Source: Acinetobacter baumannii
Lineage (GTDB): Bacteria; Pseudomonadota; Gammaproteobacteria; Pseudomonadales; Moraxellaceae
Direction: 5' to 3'
DNA: 64,000 nucleotides
Assembly: GCF_016508585.1 (NCBI RefSeq)
Contig: NZ_JADVOP010000020.1
Span: forward strand, 1-64,000
This document shows positions 36,432-46,272 of the stretch, in pieces. Position 1 is the first letter of the stretch. Each line of letters opens with the position of its first letter. Below the pieces are notes generated by a model, which had not been told where the DNA came from, made no database searches, and saw only the letters and a program-made list of their open reading frames with translations. The translations under genes and the position numbers were made by a program.

Positions 36432-39400
36432 TTAACCAATAAACTTACGTGCATTACGGAACATACGTAACCATGCACCATCTTCCGTCCACTCATCAGG
36501 CTTCCAAGAGTGCTGAATTGCACGGAAATTACGTTCAGGATGCGGCATCATAATCGTTGCACGACCATCTTTTGAGGTGACGCCAGAAATCGCCTCAGGA
36601 GAACCATTCGGATTGAGTGGATACTGTTGAGTCGCATTACCCAAGCTATCGACATAACGTAAAATCACTTGATTATCTGCATTTAACGCAGCAAAGTTTT
36701 CAGCAGAAGTTTCTGCACGACCTTCACCATGCGCAACAGCGATTGGTAAAATTGAACCGTCCATGCCTTCTAAAAGAATAGATGGAGATTTTTCAACTTT
36801 TACATTCACCACACGTGCTTCAAATACTTCTGAAGTATTGCGACGGAAACGTGGCCAATTGTCTGCACCAGGGATCAGTGGTGCAAGTTGTGCCAACATT
36901 TGACAACCATTACAAATACCCACAGAGAAGGTATTGTCACGATTAAAGAATTTTTCAAATTGATCACGTAGCTTAGCATTGAACAATACAGATTTAGCCC
37001 ATCCGCCACCTGCACCTAAAACGTCACCATAAGAGAAGCCACCACAGGCAACCAAGCCTTCGAAGTCATCTAAATCAACACGACCGGAAAGTAAATCACT
37101 CATGTGGACATCAACAGTATTGAAGCCAACTTTATCAAAGGCAGCAGCCATTTCCACATGTCCGTTGACACCCTGTTCACGCAAAATCATCATGTTTGGA
37201 CGACGTTCGTTAATATAAGGCGCTTCAACAGGTTCATTTAAATCAAAGGTTGGTAAAGCAATCAAACCTTTATGTTCACGGTCACCAATCAATGCAAACT
37301 CAGAGTCAGCAGTTTCCACATTATCACGCAGGCGCTGAATCTGATGAGAAACCTCAGTCCAAGCCTGCTGTAATTCAGCACGATCAAGCAGCAAACCATT
37401 GACAGCAAGTTGATCAGAACTGTTTACTGTACCCACAACACTGATCGCATCTTTTAAGCTTGATGCGGCAACCTCATCAACCAAGCTTTCCCAATCTGCT
37501 TGTGCAATTTGCAATACTGCACCGATTTCTTCTGCAAACAAGCTTTCATTCGTTTGGTTTTCAAGTGCCACGCCTAAGCGTGAAGCGAACATCATTTCTG
37601 CCACAGTTGCCAAAAGACCGCCATCGCCAATGTCATGATAAGCCTTGATCAAACCACGATTATTCCAATCTTGCACTAAAGCAAAGAAAGCTTTGAAATC
37701 ATCAAAACTATCGACATCTGGTGTTACTGAACCAATTGCCTTATACACCTGAGCAAGAATAGAACCACCCAAACGGAACTGACCTTTAGATAAATCAATA
37801 CGTACTAAAACTGAATCTTCATTTTTCAATTCAGGCGTCAATGTTTTACGTACATCTAAAACCGGTGCAAATGCAGTGATCACCCCCGACATTGGTGAAG
37901 TAACCGATTTATCTTCGCCTTGGTCATTCCATGTAGTACGCATAGACAGCGAGTCTTTACCGACAGGGATCGCAATACCCAAGGCAGGACACATTTCCAT
38001 ACCAATGGCTTTTACACCTTCGAATAATGCCTGATCTTCACCTTTTTGACCTGCCGCCGCCATCCAGTTTGCTGATAACTTAATATCACTGATTTGCTCT
38101 ATATTGGCGCACATGATATTGCTGATTGCTTCAGCAACTGCTAAACGTGCAGAAGCGGCAGGATTCAGTAATGCCACTGGCGGACGTTCCCCCATTGCCA
38201 TTGCTTCGCCTGTATAACCCTGCAAACTGGTCGTTGTTACTGCTGCATCAGCAACAGGTACTTGCCAACGCCCCACCATTTGATCACGCGCAACCATACC
38301 TGTAATCGAGCGGTCACCAATCGTAATCAGGAATGATTTAGAAGCAACCGTTGGATTTTTCAATACACGGAAAATTGCATCTTTCAGATCAACTTGGGCA
38401 GCATCAAATGCATTGCCTGTACGTTCAATCGTTTCATATGAGCGACTCATACGCGGTGTACCACCAAGCATGACTTGCATTGGCATATCCACAGCTTTGT
38501 TGTCAAACAATGGATCATTTACGGTCAATTGACGTGCTTCCGTCGCCTCACCCAATACTGCAAATGGGCAACGTTCACGTGCACAGATAGATTCAAACAA
38601 TTCCAATGATTCTGGTTTGATTGCCAACACATAACGTTCTTGTGCTTCATTTGACCAGATTTCCATTGGCGACATGCCAGGTTCTAGTGATGGAATCTTG
38701 CGAAGATCGAGAATTGCACCCAACTCATGATCGTTAACCAATTCAGGCATTGCATTGGAAATACCGCCTGCACCAACATCATGTACAGATACGATTGGGT
38801 TGAAATCTTCCATTCTCCAACACGCATCAATCACTTCTTGACAGCGGCGTTCCATTTCCGGGTTTTCACGTTGAACCGAAGCAAAGTCTAGGTTTTCACC
38901 CAATTTACCACTGTCTACGGAAGATGCTGCACCACCGCCTAAGCCGATCAGCATCGCAGGACCACCCAGGACAATCAGTAGATCTCCGGGTTGAATCGCA
39001 TCTTTTTCAACGTGATCGGGACGGATGTTGCCGTAACCGCCTGCGATCATGATCGGTTTGTGGAAACCTTTTACTTCACCATTTACGTTTTGTTCAAACG
39101 TACGGAAGTAACCATTAAGTGCAGGACGACCAAATTCATTATTGAATGCTGCACCGCCCAATGGACCTTCAATCATAATCTGAAGTGGTGAAGCCATACG
39201 CGATGGTTTACCGTAATTCTCTTCCCAAGGTTGTTCAAAACCCGGAATATTCAGGTTGGACACCGTAAAGCCTGTCAATCCCGCTTTTGGCTTACCGCCA
39301 CGACCTGTGGCACCTTCATCACGAATTTCACCACCTGAACCCGTTGCCGCACCCGCAAATGGTGCGATTGCAGTTGGATGGTTATGGGTTTCAACCTTCA

Positions 39401-40265
39401 TTAAAATGTGGGCAGCTTGGCTTTTATATTTATAGACGTAGTGTCCAGTTGCTTCATCTTTTTTAGGATAAAAACGTTGTGTATCAAAACCAACAATCAC
39501 CGATGCATTATCTTTATATGCAGACAACACATCTGTCGGAGATTCTTTATAGGTATTTTTAATCATTTGGAACAATGACAATGGTTGTTTTTCACCATCG
39601 ATTGTCCATTCAGAACCAAAAATTTTGTGGCGGCAGTGTTCTGAGTTTGCTTGAGCAAACATCATCAACTCGATGTCGTGCGGATTACGACCCAATTTAT
39701 TAAATGCAGCTGTTAAATAATCGATTTCTTCATCTGACAAGGCAAAACCAAATTCAGAGTTCGCTTTAACAAGTGCGTCTTTACCTTGACCTAAGATATC
39801 AATTGAGTTCAACGGCTTAGGTGCAGTTTCTGAGAACAAAGCGGATGCATCATCAATTTTATTGAAAACGCTTTCTGTCATACGGTCATGTAAAACTTGT
39901 TTCACTTCTTCGGATACTTCAGAAATACCCTTTAAAGTAAACAAAACACCGCGTTCTAAGCGGTGTACAGGCGTATTACAGTTGGCAAAAATATCGGTTG
40001 CCTTAGACGACCACGGTGAAATTGTACCGACACGTGGCGTGACTAAAATCTGTACTTCATCACTGGTTGCCTGATGTAATTCAAACGATGCACCATCGTT
40101 TAAAAGCTGTAAAGCAGATTGCTGTTGTTGCTCGTTGAGCGCTTGGTCGAAAAGGTAAACCCATTGGCTTTCTATTGATTGAACAGAACTGATTGACGCA
40201 AGGCGTGTTAATAGTTGTGTTTGCTTAAAAGAAGAGTGTGCAGGTGCACCGGCAACGATAAACAT
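36432..40265 (-). CDS. purL: phosphoribosylformylglycinamidine synthase PurL
   Basis: Large single-chain FGAM synthase: converts FGAR, glutamine and ATP to FGAM in purine synthesis. ATG at 40265 gives 1277 residues ([12 protein letters not shown]), in line with E. coli PurL (1295); an upstream in-frame TTG at 40298 is less likely. Domains are the N-terminal PurS-like part, a linker, the AIR-synthase-like ATP domain ([27 protein letters not shown]) and the C-terminal glutamine amidotransferase with [16 protein letters not shown], the nucleophile in GICNGCQML and the [10 protein letters not shown] motif. It is monocistronic. Confidence 0.97.
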   Translation of the reverse strand: MFIVAGAPAHSSFKQTQLLTRLASISSVQSIESQWVYLFDQALNEQQQQSALQLLNDGASFELHQATSDEVQILVTPRVGTISPWSSKATDIFANCNTPVHRLERGVLFTLKGISEVSEEVKQVLHDRMTESVFNKIDDASALFSETAPKPLNSIDILGQGKDALVKANSEFGFALSDEEIDYLTAAFNKLGRNPHDIELMMFAQANSEHCRHKIFGSEWTIDGEKQPLSLFQMIKNTYKESPTDVLSAYKDNASVIVGFDTQRFYPKKDEATGHYVYKYKSQAAHILMKVETHNHPTAIAPFAGAATGSGGEIRDEGATGRGGKPKAGLTGFTVSNLNIPGFEQPWEENYGKPSRMASPLQIMIEGPLGGAAFNNEFGRPALNGYFRTFEQNVNGEVKGFHKPIMIAGGYGNIRPDHVEKDAIQPGDLLIVLGGPAMLIGLGGGAASSVDSGKLGENLDFASVQRENPEMERRCQEVIDACWRMEDFNPIVSVHDVGAGGISNAMPELVNDHELGAILDLRKIPSLEPGMSPMEIWSNEAQERYVLAIKPESLELFESICARERCPFAVLGEATEARQLTVNDPLFDNKAVDMPMQVMLGGTPRMSRSYETIERTGNAFDAAQVDLKDAIFRVLKNPTVASKSFLITIGDRSITGMVARDQMVGRWQVPVADAAVTTTSLQGYTGEAMAMGERPPVALLNPAASARLAVAEAISNIMCANIEQISDIKLSANWMAAAGQKGEDQALFEGVKAIGMEMCPALGIAIPVGKDSLSMRTTWNDQGEDKSVTSPMSGVITAFAPVLDVRKTLTPELKNEDSVLVRIDLSKGQFRLGGSILAQVYKAIGSVTPDVDSFDDFKAFFALVQDWNNRGLIKAYHDIGDGGLLATVAEMMFASRLGVALENQTNESLFAEEIGAVLQIAQADWESLVDEVAASSLKDAISVVGTVNSSDQLAVNGLLLDRAELQQAWTEVSHQIQRLRDNVETADSEFALIGDREHKGLIALPTFDLNEPVEAPYINERRPNMMILREQGVNGHVEMAAAFDKVGFNTVDVHMSDLLSGRVDLDDFEGLVACGGFSYGDVLGAGGGWAKSVLFNAKLRDQFEKFFNRDNTFSVGICNGCQMLAQLAPLIPGADNWPRFRRNTSEVFEARVVNVKVEKSPSILLEGMDGSILPIAVAHGEGRAETSAENFAALNADNQVILRYVDSLGNATQQYPLNPNGSPEAISGVTSKDGRATIMMPHPERNFRAIQHSWKPDEWTEDGAWLRMFRNARKFIG

Positions 40266-40450
40266 GCTGTTTTTGGCTCCACGGGCAGGCTTTGGCAACC
40301 TACCTCAATGTGACTTGAAGAGAGCGCATATTCTACTGTGAAAGCAAGATTTCAGCTAGTCATATCCAACTTAAAAAATGCTGAAATCTTGCTTTTAAAC
40401 ATTCGATTTACTTTGACTTTCGTGTTTAAACATGATTCGTAACAATTGAA

Positions 40451-41188
40451 TTATTGAGCACGATAAGTAGACTCGCCTGTTTTGGGATCTTCTTTTGCGA
40501 TGATTCCACTTTTTTGATAAAAAACTTTTCCGCATGAAATATCTGGTTCAATTTCTCCATCAATTGCATAGGACAATTCAACATTTACATGTCCTAAATC
40601 GGGATTTTTAGGTACAGAATCTATAAAAAATACATCTAAACTTTCCATGTTGTAGCACACATAGATTTTTTCAGGATGCGCGTTTTTATTCAAATCAATT
40701 GTATAAAGGTGGTCTGCCGTTTCTGTCATCCTGTCTAATTTGAGGGCAATCGTATTGACTAAATCACCACTGTGATCTATCGCATAGGCATATTTTGCTT
40801 TTTCATTTTGATAGCCTTCAGTACAGTTCTTGATTGGCTGTCCGATTTTTACTTTGCTTGGCGTAATATCCTCGGCAGTAAATTTAGATTTTCCATTCAA
40901 CATACTGCTCGGTATGATGCTCCAATACACTTTCCCTTGCGCATCTGGATCATCTGTCCAAATACAGTTATTGATGAGATGACCATCTGAGCTTTTCTGA
41001 AACGCAAAAGTTGCTAAAGCCTGATCTACGGGTTCAGGCGTTGCAGGAATGCTTTCTTCAATTTCAAATTTACTCACTTCCGTTTTTTTCTGGGTTTCGA
41101 TTTGTTTATTTTGGCTGCTTAAGTTTTTATCAGTTGGGTTACATCCTGACAAAAAAATCATGAATAGCAATATCAATTTATTATTCAC
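40451..41188 (-). CDS. hypothetical lipoprotein, 245 residues
   Basis: Lipobox FLSGC with Cys16 after a short hydrophobic signal. The mature N-terminus is a Lys/Glu/Gln-rich linker (about 18-45) and the rest is a soluble domain with several Cys residues (NNCIWTDDPD, KNCTEGYQ, IYVCYNME, ISCGKVFY), which probably form disulfides in the periplasm. No family recognised. Its start overlaps the stop of the preceding 41185-42270 gene by four bases (ATGA), so the two are coupled. Confidence 0.75.
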   Translation of the reverse strand: MNNKLILLFMIFLSGCNPTDKNLSSQNKQIETQKKTEVSKFEIEESIPATPEPVDQALATFAFQKSSDGHLINNCIWTDDPDAQGKVYWSIIPSSMLNGKSKFTAEDITPSKVKIGQPIKNCTEGYQNEKAKYAYAIDHSGDLVNTIALKLDRMTETADHLYTIDLNKNAHPEKIYVCYNMESLDVFFIDSVPKNPDLGHVNVELSYAIDGEIEPDISCGKVFYQKSGIIAKEDPKTGESTYRAQ

Positions 41189-42270
41189 TGAATACCCTTC
41201 ATTATTTTGCGTTGCTCTGACAACATACGTTGCATAGTCGGCGAATCATAGTTATAAATCCCTAAGTTTGGATCAAATTCCACTCTGTTTATCTGGTCTT
41301 TATCTTCCAATTTATAGTTGGAAAAAATAAATTTATTACCTTTATATTTGATCTGTATTGGATAATATGACTGACCTTTTACCGGTATAAAAGAAAGTTT
41401 TGAATCAAACTTGTGCGCTTTAGGTGTATAAAACATTTCTGTTGTGTCTTCACTCGCATTTGAGACTAGATAGCTTCGTAGAAACTCATCCTCTTTCAAA
41501 CTTAAGACGTACCAATCTGAGTACTCAGCTCCATTATTTGTTATAGCATATAATCTGAAAAAACTTCCCTTTCGATCTGCGCCAATTAACCTAATATTTG
41601 AAGCAATTTCAGGTATACTCAATTGACTTAGGGAAATTTCAAAGCCTTCATAAGAATCGATGCCTTCATAATTGATTGGTGTTCGAGTAACCAATTGATA
41701 TTTTTCAGTTTCTAATTGCTTAAATAGATAAAGTTCCAATTTAGGATCGGTAATACGTATTTCTCGCCCAGCACCATGCATTTTAAATATTTCGACTGGA
41801 AGTAAAAAACGCTTTTCCTTTTTTATATTTTTGAATTCAATAACTTTATGGGGGAAAACGACGATATTTTTCTCTATGAGTTTTTTACCCTCATCACAAT
41901 TACATTTTTCATAGTATTTGTATTCAACAGCGGTCCATAACTTTGTATTTGAATGTGAAAATTGTGAATCATTCATTTGTACAATATCAAATGGATACAA
42001 AGTTTTAACTATATTCTGGAGCTCAAAATTTTCTAACTCTATCTGCTTCATCTCATCTGCGTTAAACACCTGATTTTGCCCAGTCTGCTTATGAGGATAA
42101 AACGTATAATCAATGATTGTACGCTCTTCAAAAGAACGTAATCCTAATGCATTTTCGGTAATAGAAATTTCTTTTGCAGGATCAATAACAGGATAATCTT
42201 CACCATGAGTATCAATTATTGGTAAACATAAAATAAGCACAAAACTAACAAATTGATCTTTTAAACTCAT
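41185..42270 (-). CDS. hypothetical exported protein, 361 residues
   Basis: An N-terminal signal-like segment (SFVLILCLPIIDTHG, cleavage near residue 23) is followed by a long beta-rich, charged region with no motif I recognise; a CNCDEG pair sits near residue 123. It is the first gene of a two-gene leftward unit with the lipoprotein at 40451-41188. The codon use looks AT-rich, somewhat more than purL, which may mean accessory origin. Function is unknown; a periplasmic or surface role is likely. Confidence 0.75.
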   Translation of the reverse strand: MSLKDQFVSFVLILCLPIIDTHGEDYPVIDPAKEISITENALGLRSFEERTIIDYTFYPHKQTGQNQVFNADEMKQIELENFELQNIVKTLYPFDIVQMNDSQFSHSNTKLWTAVEYKYYEKCNCDEGKKLIEKNIVVFPHKVIEFKNIKKEKRFLLPVEIFKMHGAGREIRITDPKLELYLFKQLETEKYQLVTRTPINYEGIDSYEGFEISLSQLSIPEIASNIRLIGADRKGSFFRLYAITNNGAEYSDWYVLSLKEDEFLRSYLVSNASEDTTEMFYTPKAHKFDSKLSFIPVKGQSYYPIQIKYKGNKFIFSNYKLEDKDQINRVEFDPNLGIYNYDSPTMQRMLSEQRKIMKGIQ

Positions 42271-42479
42271 TGAATATCAAGCCTATTCTTTATCATTTAT
42301 AATGCGAAACTCTAACATTTATTGGTGAAAACTCTAAACCAAAGATCAATTGATTTGCTCTCTGTAATTGTGATGATATCAAAAATAAATCATTACTCAG
42401 ACAACTTATGTCGCACGACTCTGGTACATGCTCAATAAATTTGGCATCATACCCTTAACGAAAAAATGATAAATGATAA

Positions 42480-43820
42480 ATGACTCAAATGCGTTGGTTA
42501 GAACTTCTCTCAACTGTTCGTTTAGGAAGTAAGAAGCAAAGTACAGAACAGGCACGAAGCCCTTTTCATAAAGATTATGACCGCATCATATTTTCACAAA
42601 GTTTTAGACAACTGAATCGAAAAACGCAAGTCCATCCCCTGACTCAACATGACGGTATCCATACGCGACTGACTCACTCGCTTGAAGTCTCATGTATAGG
42701 TCGTTCATTGGGTATGCTTGCAGCCGAAAAAATTCAAAAAGAACTTCCCATCTGGATTTCTCCTGCCGATGTGGGTGCAATCATACAAGCAGCATGTTTA
42801 GCACATGATATTGGTAATCCACCTTTTGGACATGCGGGTGAATATGCCATTCGTGAATGGTTTGATGATGCCGCGCATACCGATTTTTTACAGGACTTGA
42901 GCACTGAGCAACAAGCAGATGTCCGTCAGTTTGAAGGCAATGCACAAGGTCTACGTTTATTGACTAAAATTGACTACCATCCTCATGATGGGGGAATGCG
43001 CCTAACTTACGCAACGTTAGGAGCTTACCTCAAGTATCCCTGGCTATCACAAACCATAGAATCTCAAGGTGATACGCCTGCAAGCAAGCGTGCAAAATTC
43101 GGCTGTTATCAAGCTGAGAAAGAGATCCTCAAACAAATTGCTGATCAACTTGGCTTGCTTCAGTTGGGTGAATATCGTTGGTGCCGCCATCCTTTGACCT
43201 ATTTATTAGAAGCAGCAGATGATATCTGCTATGCCTTAATTGATCTAGAGGATGGGATTATTCTCAACATGCTTGCTTATGAAGAGGTTGAACCTATTTT
43301 CCTTGATTTATTGGGGGATTTTGGTGTACCGGCTGAATTGAACATGCCCTATACCACTTGGCAACAAAAAATTGCTGCATTACGTGGTCGTGTAATGAAG
43401 CGTTTGGTTGAAGAAGTGACGACTGCTTTTGCAAAGCAACATTTTCAAATTCTATCAGGACAGCTCAAAGGCTCGCTATTGCAATACTGTTCTGAAGATA
43501 TTGAACTGGGGATAGATCGTGCCAAAAATCTTGCCCGTGAAAAGATCTTTGAACATCCACAAAAGTCAGGATTGGAAATTATTGCACATCAAAGTTTACA
43601 GCATATCTTAGATGCGTTTATCCCATTAACCACCCCACATAAAACCTTAAGTTTTAAAGATGGACGTTTGATGTCGATATTAGAACGTTTTGGTGCTCGC
43701 TTTAGTGACAATCATTATGACAATATTATGCAGGTTCTCGATATTGTCAGTAAGTTCTCAGATCACCAGGCGTATAACTTGGCGCAAGAACTTCAAGGTA
43801 ATAAGGTTGGATTTTTCTGA
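42480..43820 (+). CDS. dgt: deoxyguanosinetriphosphate triphosphohydrolase (Dgt-like HD hydrolase)
   Basis: Cytoplasmic HD-superfamily enzyme that hydrolyses dGTP (or other dNTPs) to the nucleoside and triphosphate. The 446-residue protein has the typical opening RSPFHKDYDRIIFSQSFRQL, the first metal histidine in THSLEVSCIGRSLG, and the HD motif at residues 109-110 in LAHDIGNPPFGHAGE. A later Asp (LEAADDICYALIDLED) completes the site. Its stop overlaps the next gene by one base. Confidence 0.93.
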   Translation: MTQMRWLELLSTVRLGSKKQSTEQARSPFHKDYDRIIFSQSFRQLNRKTQVHPLTQHDGIHTRLTHSLEVSCIGRSLGMLAAEKIQKELPIWISPADVGAIIQAACLAHDIGNPPFGHAGEYAIREWFDDAAHTDFLQDLSTEQQADVRQFEGNAQGLRLLTKIDYHPHDGGMRLTYATLGAYLKYPWLSQTIESQGDTPASKRAKFGCYQAEKEILKQIADQLGLLQLGEYRWCRHPLTYLLEAADDICYALIDLEDGIILNMLAYEEVEPIFLDLLGDFGVPAELNMPYTTWQQKIAALRGRVMKRLVEEVTTAFAKQHFQILSGQLKGSLLQYCSEDIELGIDRAKNLAREKIFEHPQKSGLEIIAHQSLQHILDAFIPLTTPHKTLSFKDGRLMSILERFGARFSDNHYDNIMQVLDIVSKFSDHQAYNLAQELQGNKVGFF

Positions 43821-44485
43821 TGACATCACGCTATGTAGATGATGGAGTTTATAAATCTCAGTTTATTTTTGCCGATCAATGGGTGCATTGTCCTGACTGC
43901 CAAGCTCCAGGAATAATCCGTTATCAAAAGTTAGATCAAACAGCACTCAGTTGTGATTGCACTTCGCATTTTGTATTTACATGTAATCAATGCAATCGCC
44001 ATTTAGATAGTCATGCCAGCCAGTACAATAAAGAATTTAATGGTCATTACTATGTTTATGTCACTGAGCGCTGCCATTTCTGTGGCGGAACTCAACTGAG
44101 TGTAAACCACAGGATACGTCATCTTAAAAATCCGGTGACGCATGTTGAAGCAACTTGCCCTGTGTGTAATAAGACCTCACAGCTCAGCGTAAAATCACAA
44201 GATATTGACTATGCCAACGCAAATCGACTTGAGCATACACAATTTGGACTTAAACTGTATTTAACCGCTCATACCCGTCTTGGCAATCTGTACATACATA
44301 ATCCTGAGCATTTACAGGTACTCAAGTCCTTTGTTCAAGCGGATCTACGTGAAAGAACACAAAGCACAGGAAATTCCAGTTATTTTTCCCGTCTGCCTGC
44401 TTGGATAAAATCTGCGCGAAATCGTAAAGAAATTCTCAAAGCAATTTTGCGTTTAGAGCAAATGGCATCTACTATTCAACCATGA
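43820..44485 (+). CDS. conserved hypothetical Cys-rich (zinc-ribbon-like) protein
   Basis: A 221-residue soluble protein with four CxxC or CxC knuckles: CPDC (about residue 19), CDC then CNQC (about 50-58), CHFC and CPVC (about 88-118). These suggest two or more zinc ribbons. The C-terminal part is basic (RLPAWIKSARNRKEILKA) and may bind nucleic acid. It overlaps dgt by one base and precedes ruvA by 22 bases, so it is co-transcribed with recombination and nucleotide-pool genes. I do not recognise the family. Confidence 0.8.
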   Translation: MTSRYVDDGVYKSQFIFADQWVHCPDCQAPGIIRYQKLDQTALSCDCTSHFVFTCNQCNRHLDSHASQYNKEFNGHYYVYVTERCHFCGGTQLSVNHRIRHLKNPVTHVEATCPVCNKTSQLSVKSQDIDYANANRLEHTQFGLKLYLTAHTRLGNLYIHNPEHLQVLKSFVQADLRERTQSTGNSSYFSRLPAWIKSARNRKEILKAILRLEQMASTIQP

Positions 44486-44507
44486 ACAAAATAAGTGAAC
44501 CCATGCA

Positions 44508-45110
44508 ATGATCGGATGTCTTATCGGTGAAGTCCTAGCCTTAGAAGCACCCACTGTACTTTTGAATGTTAATGGTGTTGGCTATGAAATCGACACCCCG
44601 CTTTCAACATTTTGCCAACTGCAGAAAGGACAACAAGTCACTTTATGGACACATCTAGCTGTACGTGAAGATGCTCAATTGTTATATGGTTTTTCAAATG
44701 CGCAAGAAAAAACCATTTTCCGTACCTTACTCAAGGTAAATGGCGTTGGACCTAAGATGGCTTTAGGTGTTTTGTCTACCCTCAGCGTAGAAATGCTGGT
44801 GCATACTGTTGAAAATGGTGATGTCAAAACATTGGTCAAAGTTCCCGGTGTAGGGACCAAAACAGCGGAACGCTTGATGATTGAACTGAGAGATCGCTTT
44901 AAAGCATTTTCTACAGGTACAACAGCAAGTAATTCAACTTCACCTCAAATACAATTTACCGGTAATTCTGCTGTTGCTGAAGCTGAAGCTGCATTACAAT
45001 CTTTAGGCTATAAACCTTTAGAAGCGCAAAAACTGATTAATGCCGTGAAAGCAGACTACACTGAAGCGAGCGATATTATCCGTGCCGCACTCAAATCCAT
45101 GAATAAATAA
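44508..45110 (+). CDS. ruvA: Holliday junction DNA helicase subunit RuvA
   Basis: Tetrameric Holliday-junction binding subunit of RuvABC. The 200-residue protein has the family's N-terminal OB-fold ([19 protein letters not shown]), the helix-hairpin-helix repeats [15 protein letters not shown] and [17 protein letters not shown], and a C-terminal three-helix RuvB-contact domain after a Ser/Thr/Asn linker (about 148-160). It is 17 bases upstream of ruvB, the usual operon order. Confidence 0.97.
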   Translation: MIGCLIGEVLALEAPTVLLNVNGVGYEIDTPLSTFCQLQKGQQVTLWTHLAVREDAQLLYGFSNAQEKTIFRTLLKVNGVGPKMALGVLSTLSVEMLVHTVENGDVKTLVKVPGVGTKTAERLMIELRDRFKAFSTGTTASNSTSPQIQFTGNSAVAEAEAALQSLGYKPLEAQKLINAVKADYTEASDIIRAALKSMNK

Positions 45111-45127
45111 GACAGATCAAATTACTC

Positions 45128-46129
45128 ATGCAAGACCGTTTAATCAGTGGGACTGAAAAACCTGAAGATCATTTTGATCGCGCCATACGTCCAACATCAT
45201 TGGATGACTATATCGGACAACCCGTTGTCCGTGAGCAGATGGAAATCTTTATTGGTGCAGCACGTGGCCGTGGTGAAGCACTAGATCATACTTTGATTTT
45301 TGGTCCACCTGGTCTAGGTAAAACCACTTTGGCCAATATCATCGCACGTGAAATGGGGGGGAACCTCAAGTCTACATCTGGTCCTGTTTTAGAGCGTGCC
45401 GGTGATTTGGCAGCCATGCTGACCAATCTCGAAGAAGGTGATGTACTGTTTATTGATGAAATTCATCGACTTTCACCTGTGATTGAAGAAATTCTTTATC
45501 CAGCCATGGAAGACTATCAACTTGATATTATGATTGGTGAGGGTCCTGCTGCGCGTTCGATTAAACTGGATTTACCCCCGTTTACCTTGGTTGCAGCAAC
45601 AACTCGTGCAGGTTTACTCACCTCTCCATTACGTGACCGTTTTGGTATTGTGCAACGTCTTGAATTCTATTCAGTTGAAGATTTGACCCACATTGTCGCT
45701 CGTTCAGCACATTTGATGGATGTACCGATGACTTCAGAAGGAGCTATTGAAGTCGCACGTCGTTCTCGTGGTACACCACGTATCGCCAACCGGTTACTGC
45801 GACGTGTGCGAGATTATGCACAAGTCAAGGGAACAGGCGAAGTAACTCAGGAAATGGCACAACGCGCCTTGGATATGCTGAATGTCGATAAAGATGGACT
45901 GGACACACTAGATCGTCGCTATTTGTCGATGCTACTTGAGCGCTTTGATGGTGGCCCAGCAGGTGTTGAAGCTTTAGCCGCTGCAATGGCAGAAGATTCG
46001 GGTACTTTAGAAGATGTCATTGAACCTTATTTGATCCAGCAAGGTTATGCCATGCGTACAGCACGTGGACGTATTGCGACCAATCAAGCTTATTTACAAT
46101 TTGGTATGACTCCTCCCGAATCCAAGTAA
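45128..46129 (+). CDS. ruvB: Holliday junction branch migration ATPase RuvB
   Basis: Hexameric AAA+ motor that migrates Holliday junctions with RuvA. The 333-residue protein has Walker A GPPGLGKT at 59-66, Walker [10 protein letters not shown] near 107-115, sensor 1 in AATTRAG, the arginine finger in PLRDRFG, and the C-terminal winged helix that ends with [17 protein letters not shown]. It follows ruvA; no ruvC is in the immediate cluster. Confidence 0.98.
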   Translation: MQDRLISGTEKPEDHFDRAIRPTSLDDYIGQPVVREQMEIFIGAARGRGEALDHTLIFGPPGLGKTTLANIIAREMGGNLKSTSGPVLERAGDLAAMLTNLEEGDVLFIDEIHRLSPVIEEILYPAMEDYQLDIMIGEGPAARSIKLDLPPFTLVAATTRAGLLTSPLRDRFGIVQRLEFYSVEDLTHIVARSAHLMDVPMTSEGAIEVARRSRGTPRIANRLLRRVRDYAQVKGTGEVTQEMAQRALDMLNVDKDGLDTLDRRYLSMLLERFDGGPAGVEALAAAMAEDSGTLEDVIEPYLIQQGYAMRTARGRIATNQAYLQFGMTPPESK

Positions 46130-46135
46130 GTCATC

Positions 46136-46158
46136 TCGGGAATATTAAATATTCCCGA
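46136..46158. other. near-perfect palindrome after ruvB
   Basis: TCGGGAATATT and AATATTCCCGA are exact complements around a single A, seven bases after the ruvB stop. It lacks a T run on either strand, so a factor-dependent end or protein site is as possible as a terminator. Confidence 0.5.
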
Positions 46159-46272
46159 TCCTTTGCGTCATTCAAAAAGTCTTCTGATCAATTAAAAAAT
46201 ATTTGAAAAATCTAAATCTTTACCACCAAATATCAAAACCTGTCAGGATAAAGCCTTGATATAGGCTCATCC

